Positions 8,236 through 16,704 of a stretch of DNA of 64,000 nt are shown piece by piece. The position numbers and the translations under genes are program-made. The notes under the pieces are model-generated. The model did not search any database and was not told where the DNA came from. It saw only the letters and a list, made by a program, of their open reading frames with translations. Numbering within the stretch: position 1 is the first letter of the stretch; each line of letters begins with the position of its first letter. The DNA is from CAG-882 sp050874385 (GTDB lineage Bacteria; Bacillota; Clostridia; Lachnospirales; Lachnospiraceae): NCBI GenBank assembly GCA_050874385.1, contig JBNMKO010000001.1:62001-126000 (forward strand). Direction: 5' to 3'.

Positions 8236-10611
8236 TCACTTAAATTCAGCTATCGTCACGCCGGCATCACCCTCGCCGAATGTGCCGAGGCGGTATGATT
8301 TGATATATTTCTGGCGTTTTAGGTGGTTCTGTACCGCATTGCGGAGAGCTCCGGAGCCTTTTCCGTGGACTATGCGCACGGAAGGAATGTGTGACAGATA
8401 TGCATCGTCAAGGTATTTGTCAAGATGTGCGATTGCCTCGTCGACTGTCATGCCGATTAGGTTGATTTCGCTTGAGAGAGTGAAAGTCTTAGATGCCTTT
8501 ATCGCACCGGAGCCGCCCATTCCCTTCTTGGCAGTTATCTTGTTGTTGTCCTCGAGTATTATGAGGTCTTTTATGTTTACCTGTGAGTTCAATATGCCCA
8601 TTGTGACGGTCAGATTGCCTTTTCCGTCCGGAAGTGTGTGTACAGTGCCCTCAAGGTTCATGCTCAACACCTTGACGCGGTCTCCGATGTGGAAATCTTT
8701 TGCGGTATAGTTCTTGCCGGAGGTCTTTGGCGCGTTCTTGATGGCGAGCTTGCCCGATACGGAGTCTAATTTTTCGCGGGCAGCCTTTCTCTCCTTTTCC
8801 ATCTCGGCGGCTGACACGCCCTGACGCTCGTACTTGTTAAACTTCCTTATAACCTCGTCCGCGTACTCCTTTGCATCGCGAAGAATGTCGGCGGCTTCCT
8901 CGTTGGCGCGGCGTATAATCTTGTCGGAGCGCTCGTCAAGACGCTCCTGCTTTGCCTCAAGTGCCTTCTTTAGCTCGGCAACCTGAGCCTTGTAGGTGGA
9001 GATTTCCTCGCGCTCGCGCTCAATCGTCACACGGCTCTCCTCGAGGCTGGCGAGCAAATCCTCAAACGCCTTGTCGTTTGTGCCAATCTGTGACTTTGCA
9101 TTTTCTATGATATACGACGGGAGCCCGAGCTTGCCCGATATCGCAAAGGCGTTGCTCTTTCCCGGAATACCTACTAACAGTCTGTAGGTAGGTGAGAGCG
9201 TGTTCACGTCGAACTCACAGCAGGCATTTACAACACCCGGAGTTGACAGGGCATACACCTTAATCTCGCTGTAGTGGGTTGTGGCTGCGCATGTCACCTG
9301 ACGCTTGTGCAAATCCTGTAAAATGGATATGGCGAGGGCGGCACCCTCCGTAGGGTCGGTTCCGGCGCACAGCTCGTCAAAGAGCACGAGGCTCTTGTAG
9401 TCCGCCTTGCCTAAAATATCTACTATATGCGTCATGTGCGATGAGAACGTGGAAAGACTCTGCTCAATGCTCTGCTCATCGCCTATATCCGCAAACACAT
9501 CGTGGAACACTGAAAGCTCTGAGCCGTCAAATGCCGGAATGTGAAGTCCGGCCTGTCCCATCAAGGTGAAAAGTCCGATAGTCTTTAAAGTTACCGTCTT
9601 ACCGCCCGTGTTAGGGCCTGTTATTACAAGAAGGTTAAATTCTTTTCCTAAATATACGTCGATAGGGACAACCTTTTTTGCGTCGATGAGTGGGTGGCGG
9701 CCTTTCTTTATGTTGATGTAGCCGTTCTCATTCATAACCGGCTCACTGCCGTTGTAGCGCTTTGAAAGGTTAGCTCTTGCAAATATAAAATCGAGCTGTG
9801 TAAGAACTTTCAAGTCCGCGTGGAGACTGTCGATGTACTGTGCCGCCTCAGCACTCAGATTTGCAAGGATGACATTAATCTCCTCAAGTTCTTTTAACTC
9901 AAGCTCGCGAAGTTCATTGTTTAACTTTACAACCGCCATCGGCTCGATAAAAAGTGTTGAGCCCGATGATGACTGGTCGTGTATCATGCCCGGAACCTGT
10001 GAGCGGTATTCAGCCTTTACAGGAATGCAATAGCGTCCTGCCCTTGTGGTTACGACGGCATCCTGTAAGTATGTGCGCTGTCCGCCGACCATTGAATTTA
10101 GCTCGGAGTGAATTTTGTCGTTGGCGATGCGGATATGTCTTCTGATATCCTTTAACTTTGCGCTCGCGTCGTCCGCCATCTCCTCCTCGGAGATTATGCA
10201 GCGGTTGATTTCGCGGTTGAGTGAGGTGAGTGGCTCTATCGCCTCGAACATCGGGTCAAGGCAGTCGCGCGATGTGTCATCGGTCTCCCGTCTTCCGTAG
10301 GTTTTTGCGCGGTTAGCCACATTTAACATGGATGAGAGCGCCAAAAGCTCGCTCATTCCAAGGCTTGCGCCAATCTCAAGGCGTTTAAGCGACATGCCTA
10401 TGTCCTTTAGCCCCGAAAATGATACGCTTCCCTTTTTTACTATTCTGTAAAGTGCGTCGGAGGTCTCCTTTTGTGCGCGGCGTATCTCTTCTATGTCTGT
10501 CATGGGCTTTAGCTTGTGACAAAGCTCCTTTCCCATGTCGGAGGCTGCCTGCTCGGACAGCATCTCTATTATTTTTGTGTACTCTAAAATTCTAAGTGCT
10601 TTTTCATTCAT
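8236..10611 (-). CDS. mutS2: MutS2 ATPase (recombination suppressor / collided-ribosome splitting factor)
   Basis: A 791-residue MutS2. The N-terminal clamp/lever region leads to an ABC-type ATPase with Walker A (VITGPNTGGKTVTLKT, near residue 332) and Walker B (LVLFDELCAGTDP near 405), then a long coiled coil (residues ~515-600, charged K/E-rich), a KOW-like segment (GDRVKVLSMNLEGTVHTLP) and a C-terminal Smr domain with the IVHGKGSGAL signature. It lacks the MutS mismatch-recognition domain, as expected for MutS2. In Bacillus the family has been linked to both recombination control and rescue of stalled ribosomes. Length is normal. The gene is divergent from the Tad pilus operon, sharing a 220-bp upstream region. 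Confidence 0.95.
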   Translation of the reverse strand: MNEKALRILEYTKIIEMLSEQAASDMGKELCHKLKPMTDIEEIRRAQKETSDALYRIVKKGSVSFSGLKDIGMSLKRLEIGASLGMSELLALSSMLNVANRAKTYGRRETDDTSRDCLDPMFEAIEPLTSLNREINRCIISEEEMADDASAKLKDIRRHIRIANDKIHSELNSMVGGQRTYLQDAVVTTRAGRYCIPVKAEYRSQVPGMIHDQSSSGSTLFIEPMAVVKLNNELRELELKELEEINVILANLSAEAAQYIDSLHADLKVLTQLDFIFARANLSKRYNGSEPVMNENGYINIKKGRHPLIDAKKVVPIDVYLGKEFNLLVITGPNTGGKTVTLKTIGLFTLMGQAGLHIPAFDGSELSVFHDVFADIGDEQSIEQSLSTFSSHMTHIVDILGKADYKSLVLFDELCAGTDPTEGAALAISILQDLHKRQVTCAATTHYSEIKVYALSTPGVVNACCEFDVNTLSPTYRLLVGIPGKSNAFAISGKLGLPSYIIENAKSQIGTNDKAFEDLLASLEESRVTIEREREEISTYKAQVAELKKALEAKQERLDERSDKIIRRANEEAADILRDAKEYADEVIRKFNKYERQGVSAAEMEKERKAAREKLDSVSGKLAIKNAPKTSGKNYTAKDFHIGDRVKVLSMNLEGTVHTLPDGKGNLTVTMGILNSQVNIKDLIILEDNNKITAKKGMGGSGAIKASKTFTLSSEINLIGMTVDEAIAHLDKYLDDAYLSHIPSVRIVHGKGSGALRNAVQNHLKRQKYIKSYRLGTFGEGDAGVTIAEFK

Positions 10612-10694
10612 AATATTCCAATTCCTTATAAAGATATATACTTACATTTTAGCTTAAAATAGATGAAACTGCAAACTATTTTCGCAAAAGATAC

Positions 10695-10723
10695 TTGACT
10701 TTGGTATCTGACATAAATATAAT
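10695..10723 (+). promoter_or_regulatory. SigA-type promoter for the Tad pilus operon
   Basis: TTGACT (10695-10700), a 17-nt spacer and TATAAT (10718-10723) form a near-consensus housekeeping promoter pointing towards the CpaF gene about 110 bp downstream. The leader contains two close AAGCTT palindromes (about 10733-10749) before an AAGGAGGT ribosome site. Confidence 0.7.
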
Positions 10724-10832
10724 TATCATCGAAGCTTATATCAAGCTTTATCTTTTGATTTCATGAAATTTTTTCTTTTTACCGGTAATCAGGTAGTTAC
10801 CCAGTTGTTTGTTTTTCAGGAAGGAGGTATAC

Positions 10833-12029
10833 ATGATTTTTTCGGCACAGCAGAATGTGTTGCCGGACAGCGAAGTTAAGGACACAAAGAGAGCACTGAC
10901 ACAAAGTGAGATAGTAAGGCGTGTCGTTGATTATGTCACATCGGGTTTTAATGTGGCAAGATTTAACATGTGTGAGAGAGGGGAGATAAGCAGGGAGGTA
11001 TTTGGCGATGAGGTCAAGGCGCATATCAGAAATACTTACGATGTAAATGAGGAGCAGGTGTTATCCATATATGAGCAGTTTTCGAGGTTCGTGTGGAGCT
11101 ACTATATTGTGGACAGCCTGATTGCAGACCCGGATATATCGGACATAAGAATAATCGACGCGGCGCATGTGTATGTGAAAAAGCGCGGCGTGAGAAGTCT
11201 TTCGCAGGTGCGCTTTCAAAATACGGAGGACTATGAGCGGTTTATCGAGAGGGTCGCACTTAAAAATAAGGTCAATATGGGAAATAACAATGCTATAAGT
11301 ATCTTTACTGATAAGAGCCAGAAAGACTGGATACTTAGGTTTAACTTATCGACGAGATTTGTCCTGTCGGGAAATGCGCCGATGCTTCATATAAGAAAGC
11401 ATCCAAAGAAAAAGAAGCTTCTGCCAAGGCTTGTCGAGGATGGGATGTTGTCGGAGGAGCTTGCCGGCAAGCTTATGGAAAAGATTGAGGCGGGGGAGTC
11501 GTTTCTTCTTTGCGGGGCGGGCTCGGCGGGAAAGACAACGCTTATGAATGCGATGCTTGAGGCTATCCCTGACAGATATTCGGTTTTCTGTGTGCAGGAG
11601 GCGGAGGAGCTGTTCTCGATGAGGGCGCGAGAGTTTTTTTCATACCACATCGTCGAAAACAGAGGGGATGGCAAGATAAAATATTCGCTTGAAAATATCG
11701 CAAGAAACGGACTTTTGGTGGACTCGGATGTCTATATGATTGGCGAGATAAAGGGCGGCGAGGCGAAGGATTTTCTGTATGCAGTACACACGGGCGCAAT
11801 CTGCTACGCCTCCATTCATGCCAACTCACCACAGGACGCATATTTTAGACTTGTAGATTATGTCAAAAGAAGCAGCACACACTCGTCCGAGGAGATTCTT
11901 TTCATGCTGCGTTCCCTGAAAAATTGTATTTTTTTGAAAAAGTATAAGATTGACACTATCACAGAGATTGGATGGTCACAGCAGGAAAAGGAGCTGAAAT
12001 TTGAGACCATCTATGCGAGGGAGGGATGA
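10833..12029 (+). CDS. cpaF: CpaF/TadA-type secretion ATPase
   Basis: A hexameric ATPase of the type II/IV secretion family that drives Tad (type IVc) pilus assembly. The N-terminal ~170 residues are the NTD1/NTD2 linker region. Walker A is GAGSAGKTTLMNA near residue 228, slightly unusual because the canonical form is GxxGxGKT with a second glycine where alanine stands here. The Asp box/Walker B region reads LLVDSDVYMIGEIKGGEA, and the histidine box AVHTGAICYASIHANS follows. The start ATG at 10833 follows AAGGAGGT; an in-frame ATG at 10809 lies upstream of that site and is rejected. Length of 398 residues is typical. It heads the operon, upstream of tadB and tadC. Confidence 0.92.
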   Translation: MIFSAQQNVLPDSEVKDTKRALTQSEIVRRVVDYVTSGFNVARFNMCERGEISREVFGDEVKAHIRNTYDVNEEQVLSIYEQFSRFVWSYYIVDSLIADPDISDIRIIDAAHVYVKKRGVRSLSQVRFQNTEDYERFIERVALKNKVNMGNNNAISIFTDKSQKDWILRFNLSTRFVLSGNAPMLHIRKHPKKKKLLPRLVEDGMLSEELAGKLMEKIEAGESFLLCGAGSAGKTTLMNAMLEAIPDRYSVFCVQEAEELFSMRAREFFSYHIVENRGDGKIKYSLENIARNGLLVDSDVYMIGEIKGGEAKDFLYAVHTGAICYASIHANSPQDAYFRLVDYVKRSSTHSSEEILFMLRSLKNCIFLKKYKIDTITEIGWSQQEKELKFETIYAREG

Positions 12030-12077
12030 GCGACGAAGGACGCGGGGACAGTTTTTTATATCCTGACAGCCGGACAT

Positions 12078-13037
12078 GTGATTATATTTGTCATTCTGCT
12101 TCTAGTCTCGTATGCCGCCATAGTGTACATACAGAGAACCAACTCAATAAGGCAGGGAATAACGGAGCTGTATGACAGAATTAACACCCTGTCAGGTCAG
12201 CGCGAGGAGGTCAAAATGCGCCTGAAATCCCTCTATGGAAACATGGGAACGAGGGGATTTATAGCGCATGTCGCGGATAATCTTGAGTACAGCGGCGCAA
12301 CGACAAGGTTTGAATGGCTCACACCGGAGCTTTACATAGTGATAATGATTGCCGTATCGGCATCAGCGTCGGTTCTGGCGAGCATTTTTTCGGGAAAGCT
12401 GTATACGGGTTTTATTTTTGCGGCAGTCCCGTGGCTTACGTCGGAGGTTATATTTTCATGGCTTAGGGATTACCGCTACAAAAAGGAGGAGGAACAGCTT
12501 CTTGCGCTTGTGAATTTTGTGGAGAGCTGTGCGGCTGAATCGGATGACATTATATATATCCTCGAGAAATCCGCACAGATGATAGAAGGCCCGCTAAAGG
12601 AGGCGCTAACTCGCGCTGTCACAATGATAAAGAGCGGAATACAGGCACCGATAGCCATAAGGCAGTTGGAGAACAGGATTGAACATGCTTTTTTTAAGAC
12701 CTTGATGCGCAATCTGGAAATATCCTCAAGAAACAATGCGAATTACCGCGAGATTACCGCCCAGTGCAGGAAACTTCTTGCAGAGCAGCTCGACAACAGC
12801 AAGAAGCTTGAGGAGATATACCACGAGGCGAAGATAAGACTTGCAGTTATATTTGTGTGTGCTGTGGTGTGCCTTGAGATAATGGCGAGGACGATGCTTG
12901 GAATGAGCCTTTCGGGTATGTTTTTGATGTTTTCAAAAAGTTTTATAGGCTGCTGCCTTATTGCCGCGATAGGCGCAGTACTTATGTTTACGGCATATTT
13001 TGTGCTTGTAAAGGGAAAGCGCGGGAGGTGTTCATGA
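12078..13037 (+). CDS. tadB: TadB-like pilus assembly platform protein
   Basis: An inner-membrane protein of the GspF/TadB superfamily, the platform beside the CpaF ATPase. Visible are an N-terminal membrane segment (IIFVILLLVSYAAIVYI), a pair near residues 90-125, the cytoplasmic T2SSF domain (LLALVNFVESCAAESDDIIY...) and two C-terminal segments (LAVIFVCAVVCLEIMA; IGCCLIAAIGAVLMFTAYFV). The start is uncertain: this frame runs straight on from the cpaF stop and holds no ATG. GTG at 12078 is the best conventional start, although the nearest purine-rich site (GGGGA near 12050) is too far away, so an upstream CTG near 12063 or coupling from cpaF is possible. It overlaps tadC by 4 bases. Confidence 0.8.
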   Translation: MIIFVILLLVSYAAIVYIQRTNSIRQGITELYDRINTLSGQREEVKMRLKSLYGNMGTRGFIAHVADNLEYSGATTRFEWLTPELYIVIMIAVSASASVLASIFSGKLYTGFIFAAVPWLTSEVIFSWLRDYRYKKEEEQLLALVNFVESCAAESDDIIYILEKSAQMIEGPLKEALTRAVTMIKSGIQAPIAIRQLENRIEHAFFKTLMRNLEISSRNNANYREITAQCRKLLAEQLDNSKKLEEIYHEAKIRLAVIFVCAVVCLEIMARTMLGMSLSGMFLMFSKSFIGCCLIAAIGAVLMFTAYFVLVKGKRGRCS

Positions 13038-13897
13038 CCTTTTTTACCGAAAATATTACTTATATAAGGGAGATTATGCTTGGCATTGTAATAGTTTTGT
13101 TCTTTTTGTCAATGTATCTGTTCGCGGAGCATGCTATAGCAGACAGCTACGATATTGTGAGGGAGCAGCTCAAAAACAGGATGTCCTATGCTATGAGCAG
13201 AGCCGACAAAAATAAGTTTTTCTCCTATGAATACATAAAGCAGAGACTTGACGCGTGGGGTGTCACATACTATTCAAAGGGAAAAATAACTCCTCTGGTG
13301 TATCTTAGCGGAAAGGTATTTTGTGCCGCCGCTGGTTTTGCTGTCGGATTGATGTTTGGGATGGCGTTTGCCCCGGTGTTTGCGGTTGCGGCGTATTTCT
13401 ATCCGGACATCCATGCAAAATTAAGAAACCGCAGGGATAACGAAAAAATGCTTGAGAGCATAATGGACGTGTACGATGTGGTATTTTTGCAGACGGACGC
13501 GGGGGAATACATAACGAGAACGCTGATTGATGCGTACAGGGTGGCATCGCATCCGCGCCTTAAAGCCGCCCTCATAACTCTAACGGGAGATATTTTGTCC
13601 TCAAATGACATGCTTGTCTCAATAGAGGTATTCGGGGGAAAGTTCGAGAACGAGAACATCGACAATCTTGTTGTCACCATAAAACAGCTTATGGAAAATG
13701 ACGCTTCCATGTCGATGCTCGAGGATATAAGAAGGTATCTTGGGACACTTATGGAGAGCAGCAACAGATACAAGCAGGAACACTTAAAAAGAATGGGCGA
13801 TATATGTCTGTTTGCGATATTTTTCTGCATGATGGCAGTGCTTGTGTACGCGAGTGTGAAGGGACTGTTAGATGCGGCAGGACTCTTTAGAATGTAG
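13034..13897 (+). CDS. tadC: TadC-like pilus assembly platform protein
   Basis: The second GspF-type membrane platform protein of the Tad system, 287 residues. A first membrane segment (IMLGIVIVLFFLSMYLFAE) is followed by a pair around residues 95-125, the T2SSF cytoplasmic domain (ESIMDVYDVVFLQTDAGEY...), and a C-terminal span (GDICLFAIFFCMMAVLVYAS). The ATG at 13034 is chosen because GGGAGGT is 4-5 bases upstream and the start overlaps the tadB stop (ATGA type), giving translational coupling. TadB and TadC together form the channel base that moves pilin into the fibre. Confidence 0.82.
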   Translation: MTFFTENITYIREIMLGIVIVLFFLSMYLFAEHAIADSYDIVREQLKNRMSYAMSRADKNKFFSYEYIKQRLDAWGVTYYSKGKITPLVYLSGKVFCAAAGFAVGLMFGMAFAPVFAVAAYFYPDIHAKLRNRRDNEKMLESIMDVYDVVFLQTDAGEYITRTLIDAYRVASHPRLKAALITLTGDILSSNDMLVSIEVFGGKFENENIDNLVVTIKQLMENDASMSMLEDIRRYLGTLMESSNRYKQEHLKRMGDICLFAIFFCMMAVLVYASVKGLLDAAGLFRM

Positions 13898-13967
13898 CAT
13901 TTAGGAGCAATATTAGTATTAGGAACAACAAACAACTACAATATTAGATATAGAAGGAGATTAAATT

Positions 13968-14192
13968 ATGAATAATTACTTTGTATTGAAAATGATGGAG
14001 AGGATGAACGGACAGGCAAAGGCTTTAAAGAGAGCGATAGTAAAGAGTGAAGACGGAAGCGCTGTTATAGGCGAGGTGCTCGTGATGATTGTCGTGGTTG
14101 CGATGGCGGCGATATTCAAGTCCGGCGGGCTAAAGTTTATTCAGGAGATATGGACAACCATGACGACGACAGCCTCCACAATGTTCTCATAA
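13968..14192 (+). CDS. Flp-like type IVb pilin subunit
   Basis: A 74-residue protein, the right size for a Flp-type pilin. A charged N-terminal leader with lysines and arginines (MNGQAKALKRAIVKSEDGS) precedes a hydrophobic helix (VLVMIVVVAMAAIF). The stretch IGEVLVM places a glutamate shortly after a glycine, which resembles the G/x4/E processing site of type IV prepilins but is not a textbook copy. The tail is Thr/Ser-rich. An AAGGAGATTAAATT ribosome site precedes it. Position between tadC and the pseudopilins, with the A24 peptidase later in the operon, supports the call. It is probably the major fibre subunit. Confidence 0.7.
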   Translation: MNNYFVLKMMERMNGQAKALKRAIVKSEDGSAVIGEVLVMIVVVAMAAIFKSGGLKFIQEIWTTMTTTASTMFS

Positions 14193-14196
14193 TGCC

Positions 14197-14628
14197 ATGG
14201 CAGATGCAGTAAAGAATGTGTTGGCAAAAAAGAAAAGCGGTGTCGGAAATATGCTTTCGTGTATGCTCGGGGTTCTGCTTTTGTTTATTGTTGTGTATTT
14301 AGGACTTGAGATGTACGCGAGGATGAATATTGCAATCAACAAATCGCGGATAGAGAGAACATACATTCTATATATGGAGACATATGGTTGTCTCACTGTG
14401 GAAAAACAAAGCGAGCTCACAAAGGAACTTTCCGATATTGGTGTTGTGAATATATCGTATGCGGGAACTACGATGACTCCGGCAGATTACGGGCAGGAGA
14501 TTGTACTGTCCGTCAGCGGGGAGATTGAACTTAACGCCGTCACGGGAATAACACAGGGACTTTCATTTATAAGGGGAGGAGGGGAAGGCTTTAGAATTTA
14601 TCAGAAATCTACGGCAAAAAATAAGTAG
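14197..14628 (+). CDS. TadE-like minor pseudopilin
   Basis: A 143-residue protein with a basic N-terminus (ADAVKNVLAKKKSGVGN), one long membrane helix (MLGVLLLFIVVYLGLEMYA, residues 24-42) and a C-terminal extracytoplasmic domain. This is the layout of TadE/DUF4320-type pseudopilins that are cut and incorporated with Flp. Start ATG is only 4 nt after the pilin stop and has no strong ribosome site, so translation is probably coupled. The exact family name is uncertain. Confidence 0.62.
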   Translation: MADAVKNVLAKKKSGVGNMLSCMLGVLLLFIVVYLGLEMYARMNIAINKSRIERTYILYMETYGCLTVEKQSELTKELSDIGVVNISYAGTTMTPADYGQEIVLSVSGEIELNAVTGITQGLSFIRGGGEGFRIYQKSTAKNK

Positions 14629-14650
14629 TACCAGGGCAGGGGCGGCACTT

Positions 14651-15208
14651 ATGCCCTTTGCCATGCTGCTCATCGTTTTTATGTGTGCTTTTATATGCTT
14701 TACATTCAGAAGGGACAGCCTTGAGTATAATTACGAGCAGATTGACAGCAATTTAACATATTCACTTTTGGCGGCGGCGATAATAAATCTGCATGAGTAT
14801 GCTGAGTCGGGCAATCTGCTTGTGTCGGACGGCGGTGAGCCCACAGTGTGGGACGCGGCATTTACCAATTCCTATGTAAGGTTTGTTGACTGCCTTAAAA
14901 GTAACCTCGGCTTGAATGAAAGCATGGAGACCACAAAAGGTCAGGGACTTTCGGGCGGTGTGGAGATTGTATCGTACAGGATTTACAACTATGTAACGGA
15001 CAAGAATGGGCAGCATGTAACAGAGTGCGGAATTAAGAACGGACAGCCGTATATGCAAAGATACCCCGACAACACGGATGTGTACGTCGCCGCGAACGAC
15101 GGTATGGTGAAGATAACTGAGACATCTGTATGCGCGCAGATTTCGTTTACGCTTGAAGGGATTGGAAGTTATAATCTGACGCGGCTGGTGGCGGTGACGG
15201 ATGGGTGA
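14651..15208 (+). CDS. TadE/TadG-like pilus protein
   Basis: A 185-residue protein with one N-terminal membrane segment (FAMLLIVFMCAFICFTF) followed by an extracytoplasmic domain ending in SFTLEGIGSYNLTRLVAV. The open frame extends upstream of the ATG without a stop, and those codons would encode NLRQKISSTRAGAALMPF, which looks like the Arg-rich, Gly-Ala leader common to TadE/TadG proteins. No ATG, GTG or TTG is present there, so the true start is either the ATG at 14651 (weak AGGGGC site) or a non-standard codon overlapping the previous gene. It is a likely minor pilin of the same operon. Confidence 0.6.
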   Translation: MPFAMLLIVFMCAFICFTFRRDSLEYNYEQIDSNLTYSLLAAAIINLHEYAESGNLLVSDGGEPTVWDAAFTNSYVRFVDCLKSNLGLNESMETTKGQGLSGGVEIVSYRIYNYVTDKNGQHVTECGIKNGQPYMQRYPDNTDVYVAANDGMVKITETSVCAQISFTLEGIGSYNLTRLVAVTDG

Positions 15209-15269
15209 GTGCCGTTGCAAACGACATTGGAGGGGAATTTTATTTGGATATGGAGGAAAAATTAGACTT

Positions 15270-16031
15270 ATGGCGATGAAAATTTTTAAGAGGGGGATGC
15301 CTCGTGAGCGAAGGATAAGAGAGAAGAGACAGCACAGTCAGGTGAATGGGAGGGTGCTTGTGTACAGCTTTATCGTGACATTGATATTGTATGCGGTAAT
15401 GTTGTTTATCGAGAGAACGGTCATCCAGTCCGATGAATACACGATGGTCTATGTGGCACAGGCAAATATTGATGAGAATACGATGCTCACGGCGGACAAT
15501 GTGGGTCTGTATTTTGCGGCTGAGGAGCGAAGAAGTGATTGGTTGCCGGACAACTGCGTGACGGATATGACACAGCTTTTGGATATGATTACCGTGAGGA
15601 GTATAAGGAAAAACGAGATAATAACGGGTGATTTGCTCTCGTCACAGGATGGGCGCATTGAGGGGATTGACTCGCCCGTTGAGGTCTCCATAAATGCGAG
15701 CAATCTGTCACAGGTTGTCGGAGGTGTATTGAGGGAGGGCGACAGGATAAATATATGGTCGGTTACGGAATTAAATAACAATGGTGTAAGTGTGGTTGAA
15801 GCCGAAAAAATCTGCGATTACGCTTATGTGACGAGGGTGTTCACGGCAGCAGGTGTTCAGGTAAAGAGAAATCCGCAGGATGAAGGCAGCGCCATGGTTG
15901 TAAATATTATAATTCCGGGCAAAAAGGAGGAGGAATTTAATGTCGCTCTGGAAAAGGGCACTTTGAGAATAGGAAGATGTATGTATGAGCGTGAGGGAGC
16001 TGTGTATGGGTACAAAGGAGGTTCTGATTAA
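15270..16031 (+). CDS. CpaB/RcpC-like SAF-domain pilus protein
   Basis: About 253 residues. A basic N-terminus and one membrane segment (VLVYSFIVTLILYAVMLFI) precede a SAF domain: VYVAQANIDENTMLTADNVG, then LLDMITVRSIRKNEIITGDLL, which is the antifreeze/flagellar P-ring-like fold of CpaB. The later segment VVGGVLREGDRINIWSV also matches CpaB. In Gram-negatives CpaB helps position the secretin; in a monoderm it may bind the cell wall instead (inference). Start at 15270 lies 13 nt after GGAGG, rather far; ATG at 15276 is the alternative. Its end overlaps the peptidase gene. Confidence 0.72.
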   Translation: MAMKIFKRGMPRERRIREKRQHSQVNGRVLVYSFIVTLILYAVMLFIERTVIQSDEYTMVYVAQANIDENTMLTADNVGLYFAAEERRSDWLPDNCVTDMTQLLDMITVRSIRKNEIITGDLLSSQDGRIEGIDSPVEVSINASNLSQVVGGVLREGDRINIWSVTELNNNGVSVVEAEKICDYAYVTRVFTAAGVQVKRNPQDEGSAMVVNIIIPGKKEEEFNVALEKGTLRIGRCMYEREGAVYGYKGGSD

Positions 16032-16593
16032 AAAGGCATGCATGTCTATTAAAAAAATGGCAAAGCGGCTGGGCAGTTTGCACGCGGTGGCTTATATCTG
16101 TATTGCGACTGCTATAGCTGGAAGCTTTTTATGTGGTACGGGAAATCTCTTTATGTGGTGCATGTTGATGTTTCACAGCTACACGGATATAAGAACCATG
16201 GAGCTGTATGTGTTTCCGATAAGGATATGTATTGTGATTGAACTGTTGTGCCTTTTTGTGAAATACGGATTTTCATATGAAGGTTATATGGAGCTTTTGG
16301 TGTGTCTTATGGCAGTATTTTTCCTAAAGCTTTTTAAACTGTACGCTCAGGGTGATGCGGAGATATTTTTCATGCTTATAATTGCGGCGGCATTAAACGG
16401 AAAGGACATAGTAAACTATTCGTGGCGGCTGGTGTACGGTGCAATGGCGGTTTTTGCTGCTATGTTCTGTATCTATGTTATTATAGATAATATTAATGGA
16501 AAAGCTCGTGGACAGACACTTTTGAGGGTAAAAAGAGCGCCTATGGTTCCGGCGATTTCGATAGCTTATATGCTTTGCTGTGTTATCGGATAA
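16006..16593 (+). CDS. A24-family prepilin peptidase (TadV/CpaA-like)
   Basis: A polytopic membrane aspartyl protease expected to process the Flp and TadE-like prepilins. The two catalytic aspartates are visible: one in HSYTDIRTMELY and the second in the conserved GD of YAQGDAEIF. About five hydrophobic segments surround them. Length of about 195 residues fits the short TadV type without the methylase half of PilD. ATG at 16006 has GAGGGA 8 nt upstream; ATG at 15985 is an alternative. The reading frame overlaps the 3' end of the CpaB-like gene by 26 bases. It closes the core pilus genes. Confidence 0.78.
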   Translation: MGTKEVLIKKACMSIKKMAKRLGSLHAVAYICIATAIAGSFLCGTGNLFMWCMLMFHSYTDIRTMELYVFPIRICIVIELLCLFVKYGFSYEGYMELLVCLMAVFFLKLFKLYAQGDAEIFFMLIIAAALNGKDIVNYSWRLVYGAMAVFAAMFCIYVIIDNINGKARGQTLLRVKRAPMVPAISIAYMLCCVIG

Positions 16594-16704
16594 TTCTTTT
16601 ACAAGTATGTCATAAAAAATTCATATTTCTATTATATGATATAGAAGTCAAAAAGGCATTTTGCGTGACATATTAAAGGTATAATCCGGAGGCTAAGATT
16701 CGCA

